Below, piece after piece: positions 33,501 to 43,362 of a stretch of DNA of 64,000 nt. Origin of the DNA: Acetobacterium tundrae (GTDB lineage: Bacteria; Bacillota; Clostridia; Eubacteriales; Eubacteriaceae). The position numbers and the translations under genes are program-made. The notes beneath the pieces were generated by a model. The model saw only the letters and a program-made list of their open reading frames with translations, had not been told where the DNA came from and did not search any database. The stretch spans positions 62,001 through 126,000 of the forward strand of contig NZ_RXYB01000003.1 of assembly GCF_008086615.1 (NCBI RefSeq). Reading direction: 5' to 3'. The stretch's first letter is position 1, and the number at the start of each line of letters is the position of its first letter.

Positions 33501-34428
33501 CGTTGTCTTCGTGTCCTTTCATGAACTCTTTTTCCACTTCATCTCCTGTGTAGATGTAATGATCTCTCCATATTTCTTCAAGGGCATTGAATGTCTCTTT
33601 TGTTTTTCCAATATTTCTTAACCCTACCGAAATAACCAATGCATTAATTAAAGACAGCGGTGCAACCAGAGAATCCACAAAAGAATAAACATTACTTTTA
33701 GCAATCAGCCGATACTCCGTGAATTCATTAATCGGCGCATTTTCATTATCTGAAATCGCAATGATTTTAATGCCCTTGTCCTTAAGGAATTCGACCGCTT
33801 CATAGGTCTTCTGAGCGTATCTTGGAAAACTGATGGCAATGACCACATCTTTTTCATTCAGACGGATTAAATCTTCATATATATCGGAAACTCCGTAGTT
33901 CACTACCTTTACATTATCTAAAATAAGGTTGAGATAATACCCCAGATGTTCAGTTAAAAGCGATGTCGTTCTAAAACCGATTATAATAACTTTTCGTGCT
34001 TCCAAAATTAAATCGATGCATGACTTAAAGTTTCCATAATCAAATTCTTCAAAAGTCGAATTAATATTTTCAATGTCTGCTTTTAATACATTATGAACAG
34101 TTTCCTGAAGAGCCTTATCCTTCTCTTCATTTCTAAGGGTCATATTAATCCGTTCAATGGTTGTAAGTTTACTGTTTAATTCATTTTTTAATGCTCTTCG
34201 AAATTCTGGATATCCTTCAAATCCAAGAGCTATAGAAAAGCGAACCACTGTTGCTTCACTCACCTCAACACCTTTTGCCACCTTACTAGCTGACATTTCA
34301 GAAACCCGTTCATAATGACTAAACATAAAATCGGCGATCAGCTTATGGCTTTTACTCAAATTCGGATAAAGCTGTTTGATCGTTGAAAATATATCTTTGC
34401 TTTCTTTTACACATGGAATTTCTTTCAT
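33493..34428 (-). CDS. RpiR/MurR family regulator with SIS domain
   Basis: 311 aa. The N-terminal helix-turn-helix (LYPNLSKSHKLIADFM, SEATVVRFSIALGFEGYPEF) is followed by a sugar-isomerase (SIS) domain from about 120: KVIIIGFRTTSLLTEHLG and DVVIAISFPRYAQKT. RpiR proteins sense phosphosugars. The ligand cannot be told. It is coupled by overlap to the flavoprotein gene, an unusual partner. Confidence 0.9.
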   Translation of the reverse strand: MKEIPCVKESKDIFSTIKQLYPNLSKSHKLIADFMFSHYERVSEMSASKVAKGVEVSEATVVRFSIALGFEGYPEFRRALKNELNSKLTTIERINMTLRNEEKDKALQETVHNVLKADIENINSTFEEFDYGNFKSCIDLILEARKVIIIGFRTTSLLTEHLGYYLNLILDNVKVVNYGVSDIYEDLIRLNEKDVVIAISFPRYAQKTYEAVEFLKDKGIKIIAISDNENAPINEFTEYRLIAKSNVYSFVDSLVAPLSLINALVISVGLRNIGKTKETFNALEEIWRDHYIYTGDEVEKEFMKGHEDNDE

Positions 34429-34484
34429 TTCTTACCTCGTTTTAATGCTTTAAGTATTGTTTTTTTGATGTCATCCTTAGGAAT

Positions 34485-34883
34485 CTATTTTCCACTGCAG
34501 CCGGGGCAGGGTTTGAAAAATTCAGCTGGATAATTTTTGTGAATATAGGTACCAGATTCTATAATAAATCCGTGATCCATAAAATATTTTTCAGTTTGTC
34601 CTTTTAGCTCATGAATGACGACGGTTGTGCATCCCTCTTCAGCCATTTTAGCCAGCAGTGTTCTGACCATACCATCAAATACCGCCATGTATTGTTCATC
34701 TTGATAAAGCATCTTCATTTCAAAAATGTCCACCTGGTTTCCTTTGTAGAAAAAGCGAATAGCTCCAAGTATTTTAGCTGTTTCCGTATCCTCAGCAGCA
34801 ATATACAAATCTCGCTCTTTTTCTTTTTCCGGAAAAAGCACTTTTAATTGACTGAAATCTCTTGGGAATCCTATTTTTATCAT
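34485..34883 (-). CDS. Small GNAT-like protein downstream of rluB
   Basis: 132 aa. A longer start at 34937 lies inside rluB and lacks support; the ATG at 34883, preceded by AAAGGAG and overlapping the rluB stop (ATGA), is preferred. The pattern KILGAIRFFYKGNQVDIFEM, YQDEQYMAVFDGMVRTLL and TEKYFMDHGFIIES resembles an acetyltransferase core, but the acetyl-CoA motif is weak. The C-terminus CPGCSGK holds a CxxC. Function unknown; last gene of the scp operon. Confidence 0.65.
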   Translation of the reverse strand: MIKIGFPRDFSQLKVLFPEKEKERDLYIAAEDTETAKILGAIRFFYKGNQVDIFEMKMLYQDEQYMAVFDGMVRTLLAKMAEEGCTTVVIHELKGQTEKYFMDHGFIIESGTYIHKNYPAEFFKPCPGCSGK

Positions 34884-35590
34884 ATTTTTATATCTCCTTT
34901 TAAATAAGTAATTTCGTCTTTTTTTAAAAAACGCCAATCACCGGGTTTTAAATCACCCAATGTTATTTTACCCATTGCAACACGTTTAAGATCAATAATT
35001 GGATGCCCCATTGCTGCACACATTTTTCTGATCTGGCGTTTTTTACCTTCATGTATCTTCATTTCCAATAATGTTGTATCTTTATTCTGCTTTAGAATCT
35101 TTATCGACGCCGGCGCGGTATGATAATCTTCAATGTCCATTCCCTGCCTGAATTCTGCCAGCCTCGTTTTTTGTGGGCATCCCCTGACCAGACCAACATA
35201 AGTTTTAGCAAACTCATGCTTGGGATGGGTTAAATAGAATGTCAAATCGCCGTCATTCGTCAGTAATAGCAAACCTTCCGTGTCCATATCCAATCTACCC
35301 ACCGTGTAAAGCCGCTCTTTAATTGGCACCAAATCCAATACCCGCTGACGCCCATGGGTATCTTCGGATGTTGATAAAACCCCTTTTGGTTTATTGACCA
35401 TAACATATATTTTAGAAGCTACCGTTAATTTATTTCCTTTAACAATAATTTCATCCTGCTCCGGATCAACTGGAAATCCTGGTTCTTTAATCACTTTTCC
35501 GTTGACCTGTACCAATCCCTGCTGAATTAATTCCTCTGATTTTCTTCGGGATGCAACGCCGCACTGTGCCATAAATTTCTGAATTCTCAT
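34880..35590 (-). CDS. rluB: 23S rRNA pseudouridine synthase RluB-type
   Basis: 236 aa. S4 RNA-binding domain at the N-terminus (RIQKFMAQCGVASRRKSEEL), then the RsuA-type catalytic domain with GRLDMDTEGLLLLTNDG, whose Asp is the nucleophile, and KRQIRKMCAAMGHPI. It modifies a uridine of the large-subunit rRNA (position 2605 in E. coli). The start overlaps the scpB stop. Confidence 0.93.
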   Translation of the reverse strand: MRIQKFMAQCGVASRRKSEELIQQGLVQVNGKVIKEPGFPVDPEQDEIIVKGNKLTVASKIYVMVNKPKGVLSTSEDTHGRQRVLDLVPIKERLYTVGRLDMDTEGLLLLTNDGDLTFYLTHPKHEFAKTYVGLVRGCPQKTRLAEFRQGMDIEDYHTAPASIKILKQNKDTTLLEMKIHEGKKRQIRKMCAAMGHPIIDLKRVAMGKITLGDLKPGDWRFLKKDEITYLKGDIKI

Positions 35591-36234
35591 TGTGCCGCCT
35601 CTACTGGCCGATCTTCTGCAATGGATTTTTCTAATAATCCTGACAGCATTTCTTCATGTGAGATTTCTTTTTCAGACTCGTTTTTTATCATTTCCAAATT
35701 AAATGATTCTTGTTTCCCCTGCGAAAACACTTCATACTCGGGCATTTCTTTAAGATTTGTAAATCCCATGGATTTTAAAAACTCATTCGTGGTTTTATAA
35801 AGAATTGGCCGTCCTGGAGCTTCAAGACGTCCACCATCACAGATAAGTCCCCGATCCAGCAACCGTTGAATTGCACTGCTTGAACTCACGCCACGCAAGT
35901 CATCAATGGCAACCCGGGTAACCGGTTGCCGGTAGGCAATAATGGCCAAAGTTTCCAATGCCGCTCGAGATAAACCTGTTTTTTCCTGATGCTTTGTGAT
36001 TTCTTTGATATAGCCATAATATTCTGGTTTAGTGGAAAGCTGATAGGTATCTTTGACTTGAACAATTCTTATTCCCCTTGCCTTCGACTGATAATCCTGT
36101 TTTAGAATTTCAATTGCAAAGCGGACTTCGGCTGCGGCTTTATCCAAAGACTGACATAATTCACTTAACGAAATCTTTTCTCCTGCTCCAAAAAGGACCC
36201 CTTCAATCACACCTGCAAGCATATCACTATCCAT
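35587..36234 (-). CDS. scpB: Segregation and condensation protein ScpB
   Basis: 215 aa with two winged helices: the N-terminal IEGVLFGAGEKISLSELCQ and the central LSRAALETLAIIAYRQPVTR and IDDLRGVSSSSAIQRLLDRG. The reading could extend upstream to 36300, but AAGGAGG before the ATG at 36234 decides. ScpB and ScpA bridge SMC heads in condensin. It overlaps scpA by 8 bp. Confidence 0.95.
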   Translation of the reverse strand: MDSDMLAGVIEGVLFGAGEKISLSELCQSLDKAAAEVRFAIEILKQDYQSKARGIRIVQVKDTYQLSTKPEYYGYIKEITKHQEKTGLSRAALETLAIIAYRQPVTRVAIDDLRGVSSSSAIQRLLDRGLICDGGRLEAPGRPILYKTTNEFLKSMGFTNLKEMPEYEVFSQGKQESFNLEMIKNESEKEISHEEMLSGLLEKSIAEDRPVEAAQ

Positions 36235-36961
36235 GATTTTCCACCTCCTTTTCAATATGAAAATCGATAAATACCCGATTTTGAACAAGACGTAAACCAC
36301 TGGTTTTAACCATTTCCAATAGCGAAAGCAAAGTCACAACAACCTCTTCCCTTGAAATATCCGGATGCAGCAATTCAGAAAAACTAACCCCGGCCTCGCC
36401 GGCGCGAATGAGAGCACCCGTTATTTCGGCAATTTTTTCTTCAATACTAAAAAGTTCCCTGATAATCTTTTGTGGCGGTGCTATGGCTTCAAGTTCTTCT
36501 TCCTGTTGAAATAGCAGGCGTTTAAAACATTGTTCCAAAGCAACCGGATCAATCTCTAAAGGCGCTTCTTCTTCGTTCTGAGGAATGTACTCCGGATCTC
36601 GGTAAATAGCACCCAGTTCTTGTTTTTCACGGGTCTGAAAATAAGCACTGATCTCTTTGAAGATTTTGTATTCGATCAACTGACGGACCAGCTTGGCCTG
36701 AATATCCTCTTCATCTTCTGTTTGATCCGCTCTTTTAGGCAACAGTGCTCTGGCTTTGATCTCCAAAAGACGGGCCGCCATAACAATAAAGTCACTGGCT
36801 ACATCCATATCCATATCCTGCCAGGTTTTAATTTGTTCTAGATACTGATTCGTAATCGCCGCGATGGGAATATCATAGATATCAATTTTATTTTTTTGAA
36901 TCAAATGGATTAATAAATCCAGAGGACCTTCAAAGCCCTCTAAACTAACAGCATATCCCAT
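36227..36961 (-). CDS. scpA: Segregation and condensation protein ScpA (kleisin)
   Basis: 244 aa. The kleisin N-terminus FEGPLDLLIHLIQKNKIDI and DIPIAAITNQYLEQI binds the SMC neck; a charged linker and the C-terminal winged helix (about 170-240) bind the SMC cap. With ScpB it makes the SMC condensin complex for chromosome segregation. No smc gene is within the window. Confidence 0.95.
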   Translation of the reverse strand: MGYAVSLEGFEGPLDLLIHLIQKNKIDIYDIPIAAITNQYLEQIKTWQDMDMDVASDFIVMAARLLEIKARALLPKRADQTEDEEDIQAKLVRQLIEYKIFKEISAYFQTREKQELGAIYRDPEYIPQNEEEAPLEIDPVALEQCFKRLLFQQEEELEAIAPPQKIIRELFSIEEKIAEITGALIRAGEAGVSFSELLHPDISREEVVVTLLSLLEMVKTSGLRLVQNRVFIDFHIEKEVENHG

Positions 36962-36963
36962 GT

Positions 36964-37605
36964 TTAAGACCAGAACAGATTGAAAATCGGCAGCAGTATT
37001 GCTGAAAACAGACTCACAATACCATTAATAGCCGGATTGATGATGATTCCCAGCAAGCCGGTTATCGCCAAAGCAAAAATCACGATCATCCCATAACGCT
37101 GATATTTATAATAGGTCATCAATGCTTTAGGCGGCAAAAACAATACCAGTATTTGCGACCCATCCAGTGGCGGAATAGGAATAATATTAAATACGGCAAA
37201 AACAATATTATAAATATAAATATACTGCAAAATGGTCATTAATATCTCATTGTTCAGAGGAATGACTGCTAAATAAGCTGCCATTCCTAAAAAAGCAAGG
37301 AGTAAATTGGTGAGCACTCCGGATAATGCAACGGCGATCATTCCCTTTTTTCGATCTTTAAAATTATTGGGATTCACCGGAACCGCTTTTGCCCAACCGA
37401 ACCGAAACAACAACATCGATATAAAGCCTAATGGATCAATATGTTTTAACGGATTGATCGTCAAACGCCCGGCATTTTTGGGGGTTGGATCTCCCATTGC
37501 GTCCGCAGCATAAGCATGTGCCATTTCATGAAAACTGATGGCAATCAGAATTCCGGGCAGGCTCAGCAATAAGCTGTAAAAATAATCAGCAGAAAAATTA
37601 AACAT
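36964..37605 (-). CDS. Site-2 protease family (M50) intramembrane metallopeptidase
   Basis: 213 aa with about five to six transmembrane helices. The zinc motif AISFHEMAHAYAADAMGD (HExxH) is in helix 1-2 and the third ligand is in NIIPIPPLDGSQ. This is the short YwhC/Rip-like type without a PDZ domain. Such proteases cleave membrane proteins or anti-sigma factors. It overlaps the small upstream ORF (TAATG) and runs into scpA after 2 bp. No anti-sigma factor is nearby. Confidence 0.9.
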   Translation of the reverse strand: MFNFSADYFYSLLLSLPGILIAISFHEMAHAYAADAMGDPTPKNAGRLTINPLKHIDPLGFISMLLFRFGWAKAVPVNPNNFKDRKKGMIAVALSGVLTNLLLAFLGMAAYLAVIPLNNEILMTILQYIYIYNIVFAVFNIIPIPPLDGSQILVLFLPPKALMTYYKYQRYGMIVIFALAITGLLGIIINPAINGIVSLFSAILLPIFNLFWS

Positions 37606-37835
37606 TATCTAGCCACCCCGGAATTCGGCTTTGTTTCATTTAAACTTTGTAAGCTTTCACATTCATCCGAAACTTCCGAAGCCTTTCCCTTTGATATTCC
37701 TGCTGTTGATCGAAGCAGACGATTGCTTTTTCTGACTATTAAATCATTATAGGCGCCGGTTTGCAAACCTTCTGCTCCAATGGAATTCACATACTTTACC
37801 GTATCATGCCCAAAAGCTATATCATTCTTTTCCAT
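37605..37835 (-). CDS. Small hypothetical protein coupled to the M50 protease
   Basis: 76 aa from the ATG at 37835, which AAAGGAG precedes. No family recognised. It is hydrophilic, has no transmembrane span or signal, and has one Cys (DECESL). The C-terminal third is rich in Ser, Lys and Asn. The stop overlaps the M50 start (TAATG), so translation is coupled. A terminator before it makes it the first gene of the M50-scpA-scpB-rluB unit. It could be a leader or a protease substrate or partner; this is inference. Confidence 0.55.
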   Translation of the reverse strand: MEKNDIAFGHDTVKYVNSIGAEGLQTGAYNDLIVRKSNRLLRSTAGISKGKASEVSDECESLQSLNETKPNSGVAR

Positions 37836-37874
37836 TACGATCTCCTTTATTAAAACTTTCACATTGTAATATAA

Positions 37875-37921
37875 AATAGATGATTTATTCTAATGCCCTG
37901 CATCGAAATAAACCATCTATT
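37875..37921 (-). terminator. Terminator after the nrdR-Nudix genes
   Basis: AATAGATGaTTTATT pairs with AATAAAcCATCTATT (37875-37882 with 37914-37921 as outer arms). On the minus strand it is followed by TTATATT. Confidence 0.75.
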
Positions 37922-37932
37922 CTCATTGAACA

Positions 37933-38484
37933 TTATTTATTCTTACAAAAATCTCTGGTAGTGATAGTAAAATAATAACCTAAAGCTGCCACCGTTTTTC
38001 CATCAATAAATTTTCCGTTAATAAAAAGAGCTCTTGCCGTCCGCAAAGGAATTTTAATCACACTGATAAATTCGTCGTTATCTTCTTCCAAGGGATCCCA
38101 GGAAAAATCTGTCGCACAAAAAAGAGTAATCTTCTCCGAACAGTATCCCGGAGTCGGGATAAACTCTCCCAGCTTAAATAAGTCAATCGGTCGATATCCA
38201 ATTTCTTCACGGCATTCCCGTATGGCCGCTTCCTCAGGGGTTTCTCCCGACTCTAAAAGTCCGGCCGGAATCTCTGTAAGTAGTCGTTGACTGGCAATCC
38301 GATATTGCTTCACAAAAATCATCTGCCCATTTTTTACCGCTAAAACAGCAACCGCCCCTTGATGGGTGACGATCTCCCGCTTTGAAAAAGTGCCATCTGG
38401 AAGTTCAACATCATCAACACGAAGTTTTACGATTTTTCCATTGTATATCTCTTCTGTTTTTATCGTTTTTTCATATTGTTTCAT
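37933..38484 (-). CDS. Nudix hydrolase, ADP-ribose pyrophosphatase-like
   Basis: 183 aa. The Nudix box is complete: [12 protein letters not shown] followed by [11 protein letters not shown]. The N-terminal beta-rich half ([17 protein letters not shown]) matches NudF/YqkG-type ADP-ribose pyrophosphatases, and RLLTEIPAG precedes the box. It probably cleaves ADP-ribose to AMP and ribose phosphate. It overlaps the nrdR stop (ATGA). Confidence 0.9.
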   Translation of the reverse strand: MKQYEKTIKTEEIYNGKIVKLRVDDVELPDGTFSKREIVTHQGAVAVLAVKNGQMIFVKQYRIASQRLLTEIPAGLLESGETPEEAAIRECREEIGYRPIDLFKLGEFIPTPGYCSEKITLFCATDFSWDPLEEDNDEFISVIKIPLRTARALFINGKFIDGKTVAALGYYFTITTRDFCKNK

Positions 38485-38954
38485 GAATTTCCCTCGGTTT
38501 GTTTTTCTGAAATCAACCGTTCTAATTCATCACGAAACGAAGTCACATCTTTAAATTGGCGATAAACTGAGGCAAAACGAACATAAGCCACCTCATCCAG
38601 AGTTTTCAATGCTGCCATTACCTGTTCACCAATCAGTGATGATGGGATTTCCTTCATTTCGCTTTGATAGAAGCTTCGTTCAAGATCATCCACAACTTCT
38701 TTAATCGCATCAATGGAAACTGGACGTTTTTCGCAAGCTTTAATCATTCCGTTGAATATTTTATTTTTGTCAAATGGGGTTCGCTGACCGCCCTTTTTTA
38801 CTACAATAAGCGGGATGTTTTCAACCCGTTCGTAAGTTGTAAAACGCTTATTACATTTGGTACACTCCCGGCGTCTCCGGATCATGGTACCTTCTTCACA
38901 GGGACGAGAGTCAACAACCCGACTTTCATCAAATGCACAATAAGGACACTTCAT
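38481..38954 (-). CDS. nrdR: Transcriptional regulator NrdR
   Basis: 157 aa. Zinc ribbon CPYC ... CTKC at the N-terminus ([36 protein letters not shown]), then an ATP-cone domain (about 48-138). NrdR represses ribonucleotide reductase genes according to ATP/dATP. Six bases separate it from ftsZ. It has no own promoter visible, so it probably rides on ftsZ transcription. Confidence 0.96.
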   Translation of the reverse strand: MKCPYCAFDESRVVDSRPCEEGTMIRRRRECTKCNKRFTTYERVENIPLIVVKKGGQRTPFDKNKIFNGMIKACEKRPVSIDAIKEVVDDLERSFYQSEMKEIPSSLIGEQVMAALKTLDEVAYVRFASVYRQFKDVTSFRDELERLISEKQTEGNS

Positions 38955-38960
38955 CTTTAA

Positions 38961-40019
38961 TTAGTCTTCATGTGTTAAAAAATCTGGAATTGAAAATTCG
39001 CCTGCATTGTTCGTGTTCGCACTCTTAACAACCTTTTTAATCGCAGCTTTTTTATCTTTTTCTTCTCCGGAAAGGAAACCAGTTGCAATGACAGTAATTT
39101 GAATTTCATCACCTAATGATTCATCAATGGTTGCCCCAAAAATAACGTTGGCATCTGGATCAGATGCTTCTCTGGCAATGCTTGCGGCACGATCAACTTC
39201 AAATAAGGACAAGTCTTCACCTGCTGTAATATTAAGCAGCACGCCGGTTGCGCCATCAATTTGTGTTTCCAGCAAAGGACTGAGAATCGCCTGTTTAGCG
39301 GCTTCCTCGGCACGATTATCGCCTGATGCACGACCTACACCCATGTGTGCAAGTCCGGTGTCCTTCATAATCGTTTTTACATCTGCAAAGTCTAAACTGA
39401 TAAGGCCTGGCATTGAGATGAGGTCTGAGATGCTTTTAACCCCTTGCAGGAGCACATCATCAGCCAATTTAAAAGCATCTTTAAGCGATGTGGATTTATC
39501 TGCCATTCTTAAAAGTCGATCATTCGGAATTGTCACTAATGAGTCGACGTTTTCCTGCAGAAACTCACTGGCAATTTGAGCATTACGCATACGCACACGG
39601 CCTTCAAAAGAAAAAGGTTTTGTGACAACCCCAATTGTTAAAATATCCATATCTTTGGCAATTTTTGCAATAATCGGTGCTGCTCCCGAGCCTGTTCCTC
39701 CGCCCATGCCTGCTGTCAGAAACAAAAGATCGGTGTCCTTTATCATATCTGCAATTGCATCCTTGCTTTCTTCGGCAGCTTTTTGGCCAATCTCAGGATT
39801 TCCGCCTGAACCAAGTCCCTGAGTCAGTTTTTCTCCTATCTGAAGTTTTTTTTCAGATAAAGCTAAAGCAAGAGCCTGTTTGTCTGTATTGATTGCAATA
39901 AAATCAACACCCTTCATACCTGCTTCAATCATGCGATTAATGGCGTTGTTTCCACCACCACCAACACCGACAACACGGATTTTTGCGAAATTATCGTAAT
40001 TCCCATCTAATTCAAACAC
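38961..40019 (-). CDS. ftsZ: Cell division protein FtsZ
   Basis: 352 aa tubulin homologue. [17 protein letters not shown] at the N-terminus and the tubulin signature [15 protein letters not shown] (about 106-120) form the GTP site. The C-terminus ends in the conserved FtsA/ZipA-binding peptide (IPDFLTHED). The start is GTG at 40019 after GAGGAGG. It forms the Z ring. It lies downstream of ftsQ across a 280-bp gap and is followed by nrdR. Confidence 0.97.
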   Translation of the reverse strand: MFELDGNYDNFAKIRVVGVGGGGNNAINRMIEAGMKGVDFIAINTDKQALALALSEKKLQIGEKLTQGLGSGGNPEIGQKAAEESKDAIADMIKDTDLLFLTAGMGGGTGSGAAPIIAKIAKDMDILTIGVVTKPFSFEGRVRMRNAQIASEFLQENVDSLVTIPNDRLLRMADKSTSLKDAFKLADDVLLQGVKSISDLISMPGLISLDFADVKTIMKDTGLAHMGVGRASGDNRAEEAAKQAILSPLLETQIDGATGVLLNITAGEDLSLFEVDRAASIAREASDPDANVIFGATIDESLGDEIQITVIATGFLSGEEKDKKAAIKKVVKSANTNNAGEFSIPDFLTHED

Positions 40020-40128
40020 TTTTTTTCCTCCTCTGACTAAACAGCTTTCTCATAACACTTTTTATTTCAAAAATTTTGTATTTCTTTTTCCCAAAACTCT
40101 CTTGAAAGCTTTGGTTGTTTTTTCATAA

Positions 40129-40157
40129 TATAAAATTGATCTTTCCTTGAAATTCAA
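40129..40157 (-). promoter_or_regulatory. Possible ftsZ promoter
   Basis: On the minus strand TTGAAT (40152-40157), 17 bp, then TTTATA (40129-40134), 110 bp before ftsZ. The -10 is imperfect. The rest of the 40020-40301 gap is AT-rich, with one weak hairpin (TCCGGT/ACCGGA, about 40269-40288) near the ftsQ end. Confidence 0.45.
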
Positions 40158-40301
40158 GTAAAAAAATCTTCACTTCTTTATATTAACCTGAATTCCCAAA
40201 TTTTTCAACTATTGAATCATAAATTAAGCAAAATATCGTTCAATATTTTTTATTTACACACTGACGGTCCGGTCACATTACACCGGATGACAAGCAGAAT
40301 T

Positions 40302-41135
40302 CTACCTTGCTTTTATCACCGGCTTCGTTCCGACAGTCAAATTAATAAGCATATTGCTTGTGTTTTCAGCCAGATTATTTAAAATATAGTTTTCATTTTC
40401 CGAATAATTATTATAATCCCAAAAACTGAAAATAGTCCCATTCTTTGTCACGATCTCGTAGGTATTATTATCCGTCATCCGGACTTCTGAAATTTTTTCT
40501 AAATAGCCGCTATCCTTTAAGTCGATTAATACATTCATAACCGTATCAAAACGCCAATAGGGTTCAATTACAACTTCTTGCCCGATTCCCGGCGCATTAA
40601 CGCTCTCGCACCCAAAGACCAGCGGAATATCCGTTTTTCTTAGATATCCACTGTTTTCGATTAGTTTTTTATCTCGGGTAAGATAAAAAACGTTATTACC
40701 ATCGTTGACCGCACAAATTGGCGTTGATTCTTTCAGGCTGATCAAAATTTTATTAGGCATCACTTTCGAAATGACTAAATCATCCAGGTTCAGTAATGAA
40801 CTTATACTATAATTCGCTTTATTGATATCGACCAAAAATATACTTTCCCCAATTTGAATTCCCGATGCATCAATGACCGTCTGATCATCCACGATTTCAT
40901 TTCCAACCACTTCTATTTCTGAAACGTTAAAAAAGCCTTGTTTCACAGCTTCATAAGATGCAAAACTTAACCCGCCAATGATGCCAAGGATAACAAGAAT
41001 CACAATTAGGCTTTTTATGATTCTCTTGCGCTTTTTTATTTTACGTTGTTGTCGTCGCTGCTCTCGCAACTCTTCTTTTGACAACTCATAAAGTTGCGGT
41101 TTTTCTTTGACTTTTTCTTTTTTAGATCGTTTCAT
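40302..41135 (-). CDS. ftsQ: Cell division protein FtsQ/DivIB
   Basis: 277 aa. A basic cytoplasmic N-terminus (about 1-40), one transmembrane helix (about 41-64), then a POTRA domain (FFNVSEIEVVGNEIV) and the beta domain. It belongs to the divisome FtsQ-FtsL-FtsB complex. It overlaps murG (ATGA). Confidence 0.9.
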   Translation of the reverse strand: MKRSKKEKVKEKPQLYELSKEELREQRRQQRKIKKRKRIIKSLIVILVILGIIGGLSFASYEAVKQGFFNVSEIEVVGNEIVDDQTVIDASGIQIGESIFLVDINKANYSISSLLNLDDLVISKVMPNKILISLKESTPICAVNDGNNVFYLTRDKKLIENSGYLRKTDIPLVFGCESVNAPGIGQEVVIEPYWRFDTVMNVLIDLKDSGYLEKISEVRMTDNNTYEIVTKNGTIFSFWDYNNYSENENYILNNLAENTSNMLINLTVGTKPVIKAR

Positions 41136-42238
41136 AAATTCTCCATGAGCTTATTTATTTCACTATAAATCCGATCTCCAGCATCAAGAATGCTTAATTC
41201 TTTGGTAATTTCCGACATCCTCTTTAGCCGCGGTTCATCATTTAAGAGTAACTCCGTAATTTCTGCTAAATATTCTCCGGTCAAAGCTTTATCTTCAATT
41301 AAAATTCCACCGCCCCGATCCGTAATAACTCGAGCATTAAAATCTTGATGATTTCCCGCCGCCATCGGATAGGGAACTAAAATTGATGGTACTCCCACCG
41401 CTTCAATTTCAGCCACAGACATGGCTCCAGAACGGCTGATGACCAGATCCGCCGCCCCTAAAAGCTGATAGACTTCATTGCTATAGGCCTCTGCAAAAAT
41501 ATTTTCGGATGCTTCCAAACCTTGTTTGCACATCGCTTCTTTAATCTTGTTATATTGTCCTTTTCCCGTTAAATGATAAATCACCCGATCATTGCGATTT
41601 TTGTAATCCGCCATCAGCGCTAAAGCCCCTTGATTAATGGATCCTGCGCCCTGGCTCCCACCCATAATCAATATCATTTTCTGTGAATCCAGAAGATTAA
41701 GACTTTTTCGTGATTTCTGTTTATTTATCGATTGGTATTCGGAACGGACCGGATTTCCTGCTAAAAATGTTTTTCCAGCTGGAAAATACTGTTTTGCTTC
41801 TTTAAAGCTGATCGCAATACGGTCCACTTTTTTCCCTAACATACGGTTTGTTTTTCCAGGAAAAGCATTTTGTTCATGAATCATTGTGGGAATTTTTAGC
41901 CGACTGGCTAATAAGAGCAGCGGACCAGCCGTAAACCCTCCGGTGCCAATGACTAAATCAGGTTGGTGGCGAGCCAATACTTTTTTTGCATCACTCATTC
42001 CATCAAAAATCCCTTTAACCGCTGCCAGTGTTTCCAATGAAAGCTGCCGTTCAAACCCTCTTACTCTGATATACTCAATTGGATACCCTAATTGAGGGAT
42101 AATATTTTTCTCCATTCCAACTTTCGAACCGATGAAGATGATCTCGGCATTCGGGTTTTCTTTTTTTATTTTTTCAGCAATCGCAAGTCCCGGATAAATA
42201 TGACCTCCAGTCCCTCCCGCTGCAATGAGTACTTTCAT
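41132..42238 (-). CDS. murG: UDP-GlcNAc:lipid I N-acetylglucosaminyltransferase MurG
   Basis: 368 aa GT-B enzyme. Glycine-rich AAGGTGGHIYPGLAIAE at the N-terminus, HEQNAFPGKTNRML, and the donor-binding ILIMGGSQGAGSIN and RSGAMSVAEIEAVG. It makes lipid II at the inner membrane face. It is the classic partner of ftsW next to it. Confidence 0.97.
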   Translation of the reverse strand: MKVLIAAGGTGGHIYPGLAIAEKIKKENPNAEIIFIGSKVGMEKNIIPQLGYPIEYIRVRGFERQLSLETLAAVKGIFDGMSDAKKVLARHQPDLVIGTGGFTAGPLLLLASRLKIPTMIHEQNAFPGKTNRMLGKKVDRIAISFKEAKQYFPAGKTFLAGNPVRSEYQSINKQKSRKSLNLLDSQKMILIMGGSQGAGSINQGALALMADYKNRNDRVIYHLTGKGQYNKIKEAMCKQGLEASENIFAEAYSNEVYQLLGAADLVISRSGAMSVAEIEAVGVPSILVPYPMAAGNHQDFNARVITDRGGGILIEDKALTGEYLAEITELLLNDEPRLKRMSEITKELSILDAGDRIYSEINKLMENL

Positions 42239-42246
42239 AGTCTACC

Positions 42247-43344
42247 TCACAATCTTTTTTTGCTAAGATCAACGCCCCGGGAAATATTTAATATCGGCCC
42301 CATCATTGCAAAAAGAATAATTACCGATGATCCTCCGGCACTCATAAAAGGAAGCGCCATCCCCGTTACCGGAATAATTGCGGAAGCCACGCCAATGTTT
42401 ACTAAAACCTGAAATGCCAATAACAGCATAACACTACTGGTATATAAATATCCAAAAGTATCTGGGGATTTTTGAGCGATCTGGAAGCCCCGCCAAATAA
42501 CAAATGCAAATAAGCCCAAAACCACCAAGCACCCGATAAAACCAAATTCTTCGGCAATATTTGAAAAAATAAAATCATTTTGCAATTCTGGCAGAAATGA
42601 ATATTTCTGTTTGCCATTTCCCAATCCCTTGCCAAAAATACCACCGGTACCAATCGCCAAAAGTGATTGGGTTATCTGATAATCATAGCCGCTTTTTCCT
42701 AAGAAAACATTAAACCGGTCAAGACGCCACGGTTCAGCAATCATCAGACCGATAAATGCCAAAAGGCCGAACCCAATATAGGGTAAAAATATTTTAAAAC
42801 GAACTCCCGCAAAATACAAAACACCGCACACACCAACCACGATGGCCATTGTGGCACTTAAAGAAGGTTCGATGACTGTTATCCCACAAATAAAGAGCAA
42901 TGGCAGCATACAGTATCGAAAAAAGGGGCCCGGTTTCCGGATGACGTTAGGCTTTTTGGCGATAAGCGTACTGTAATAAAGAATTCCGGCTACTTTTGCA
43001 AATTCTGATGGCTGAAATGTTGTAAATTTCAAATCAATCCATCGTCTTGCATCATTGACTTTCACTCCAATACCTGGAATTAAAACAATCAGCAAAAGAA
43101 AAGCCGCTATTACCATCGCTATTATATAATATTTTTTATAGGTTCGATAATCAATTTTACTCATTATTACCATGACAATCACACCCAAAGCATCAAATAA
43201 TAATTGTTTTAAAAAAAGAGTATACCCTTTTTCACCGCTAATCGTTGATGAGTACATACTGGCGCTAAAAACCATTATTACCCCAATTCCCGCCAATATC
43301 ATCAAGGCAATCAAAAAGGGACGATCTATTTTACCTGTCTTCAT
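42247..43344 (-). CDS. ftsW: FtsW/SpoVE glycan polymerase
   Basis: 365 aa SEDS protein with about ten transmembrane helices. Signatures: LLFDALGVIVMVIM, DARRWIDLKFTTFQPSEFAK and NDFIFSNIAEEFGFIG. It polymerises lipid II at the septum with a class B PBP. The neighbouring murG and murD fit. FtsW and the sporulation SpoVE role cannot be separated by sequence alone. Confidence 0.93.
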   Translation of the reverse strand: MKTGKIDRPFLIALMILAGIGVIMVFSASMYSSTISGEKGYTLFLKQLLFDALGVIVMVIMSKIDYRTYKKYYIIAMVIAAFLLLIVLIPGIGVKVNDARRWIDLKFTTFQPSEFAKVAGILYYSTLIAKKPNVIRKPGPFFRYCMLPLLFICGITVIEPSLSATMAIVVGVCGVLYFAGVRFKIFLPYIGFGLLAFIGLMIAEPWRLDRFNVFLGKSGYDYQITQSLLAIGTGGIFGKGLGNGKQKYSFLPELQNDFIFSNIAEEFGFIGCLVVLGLFAFVIWRGFQIAQKSPDTFGYLYTSSVMLLLAFQVLVNIGVASAIIPVTGMALPFMSAGGSSVIILFAMMGPILNISRGVDLSKKRL

Positions 43345-43362
43345 GGTTTGCTCCTCAATTTC

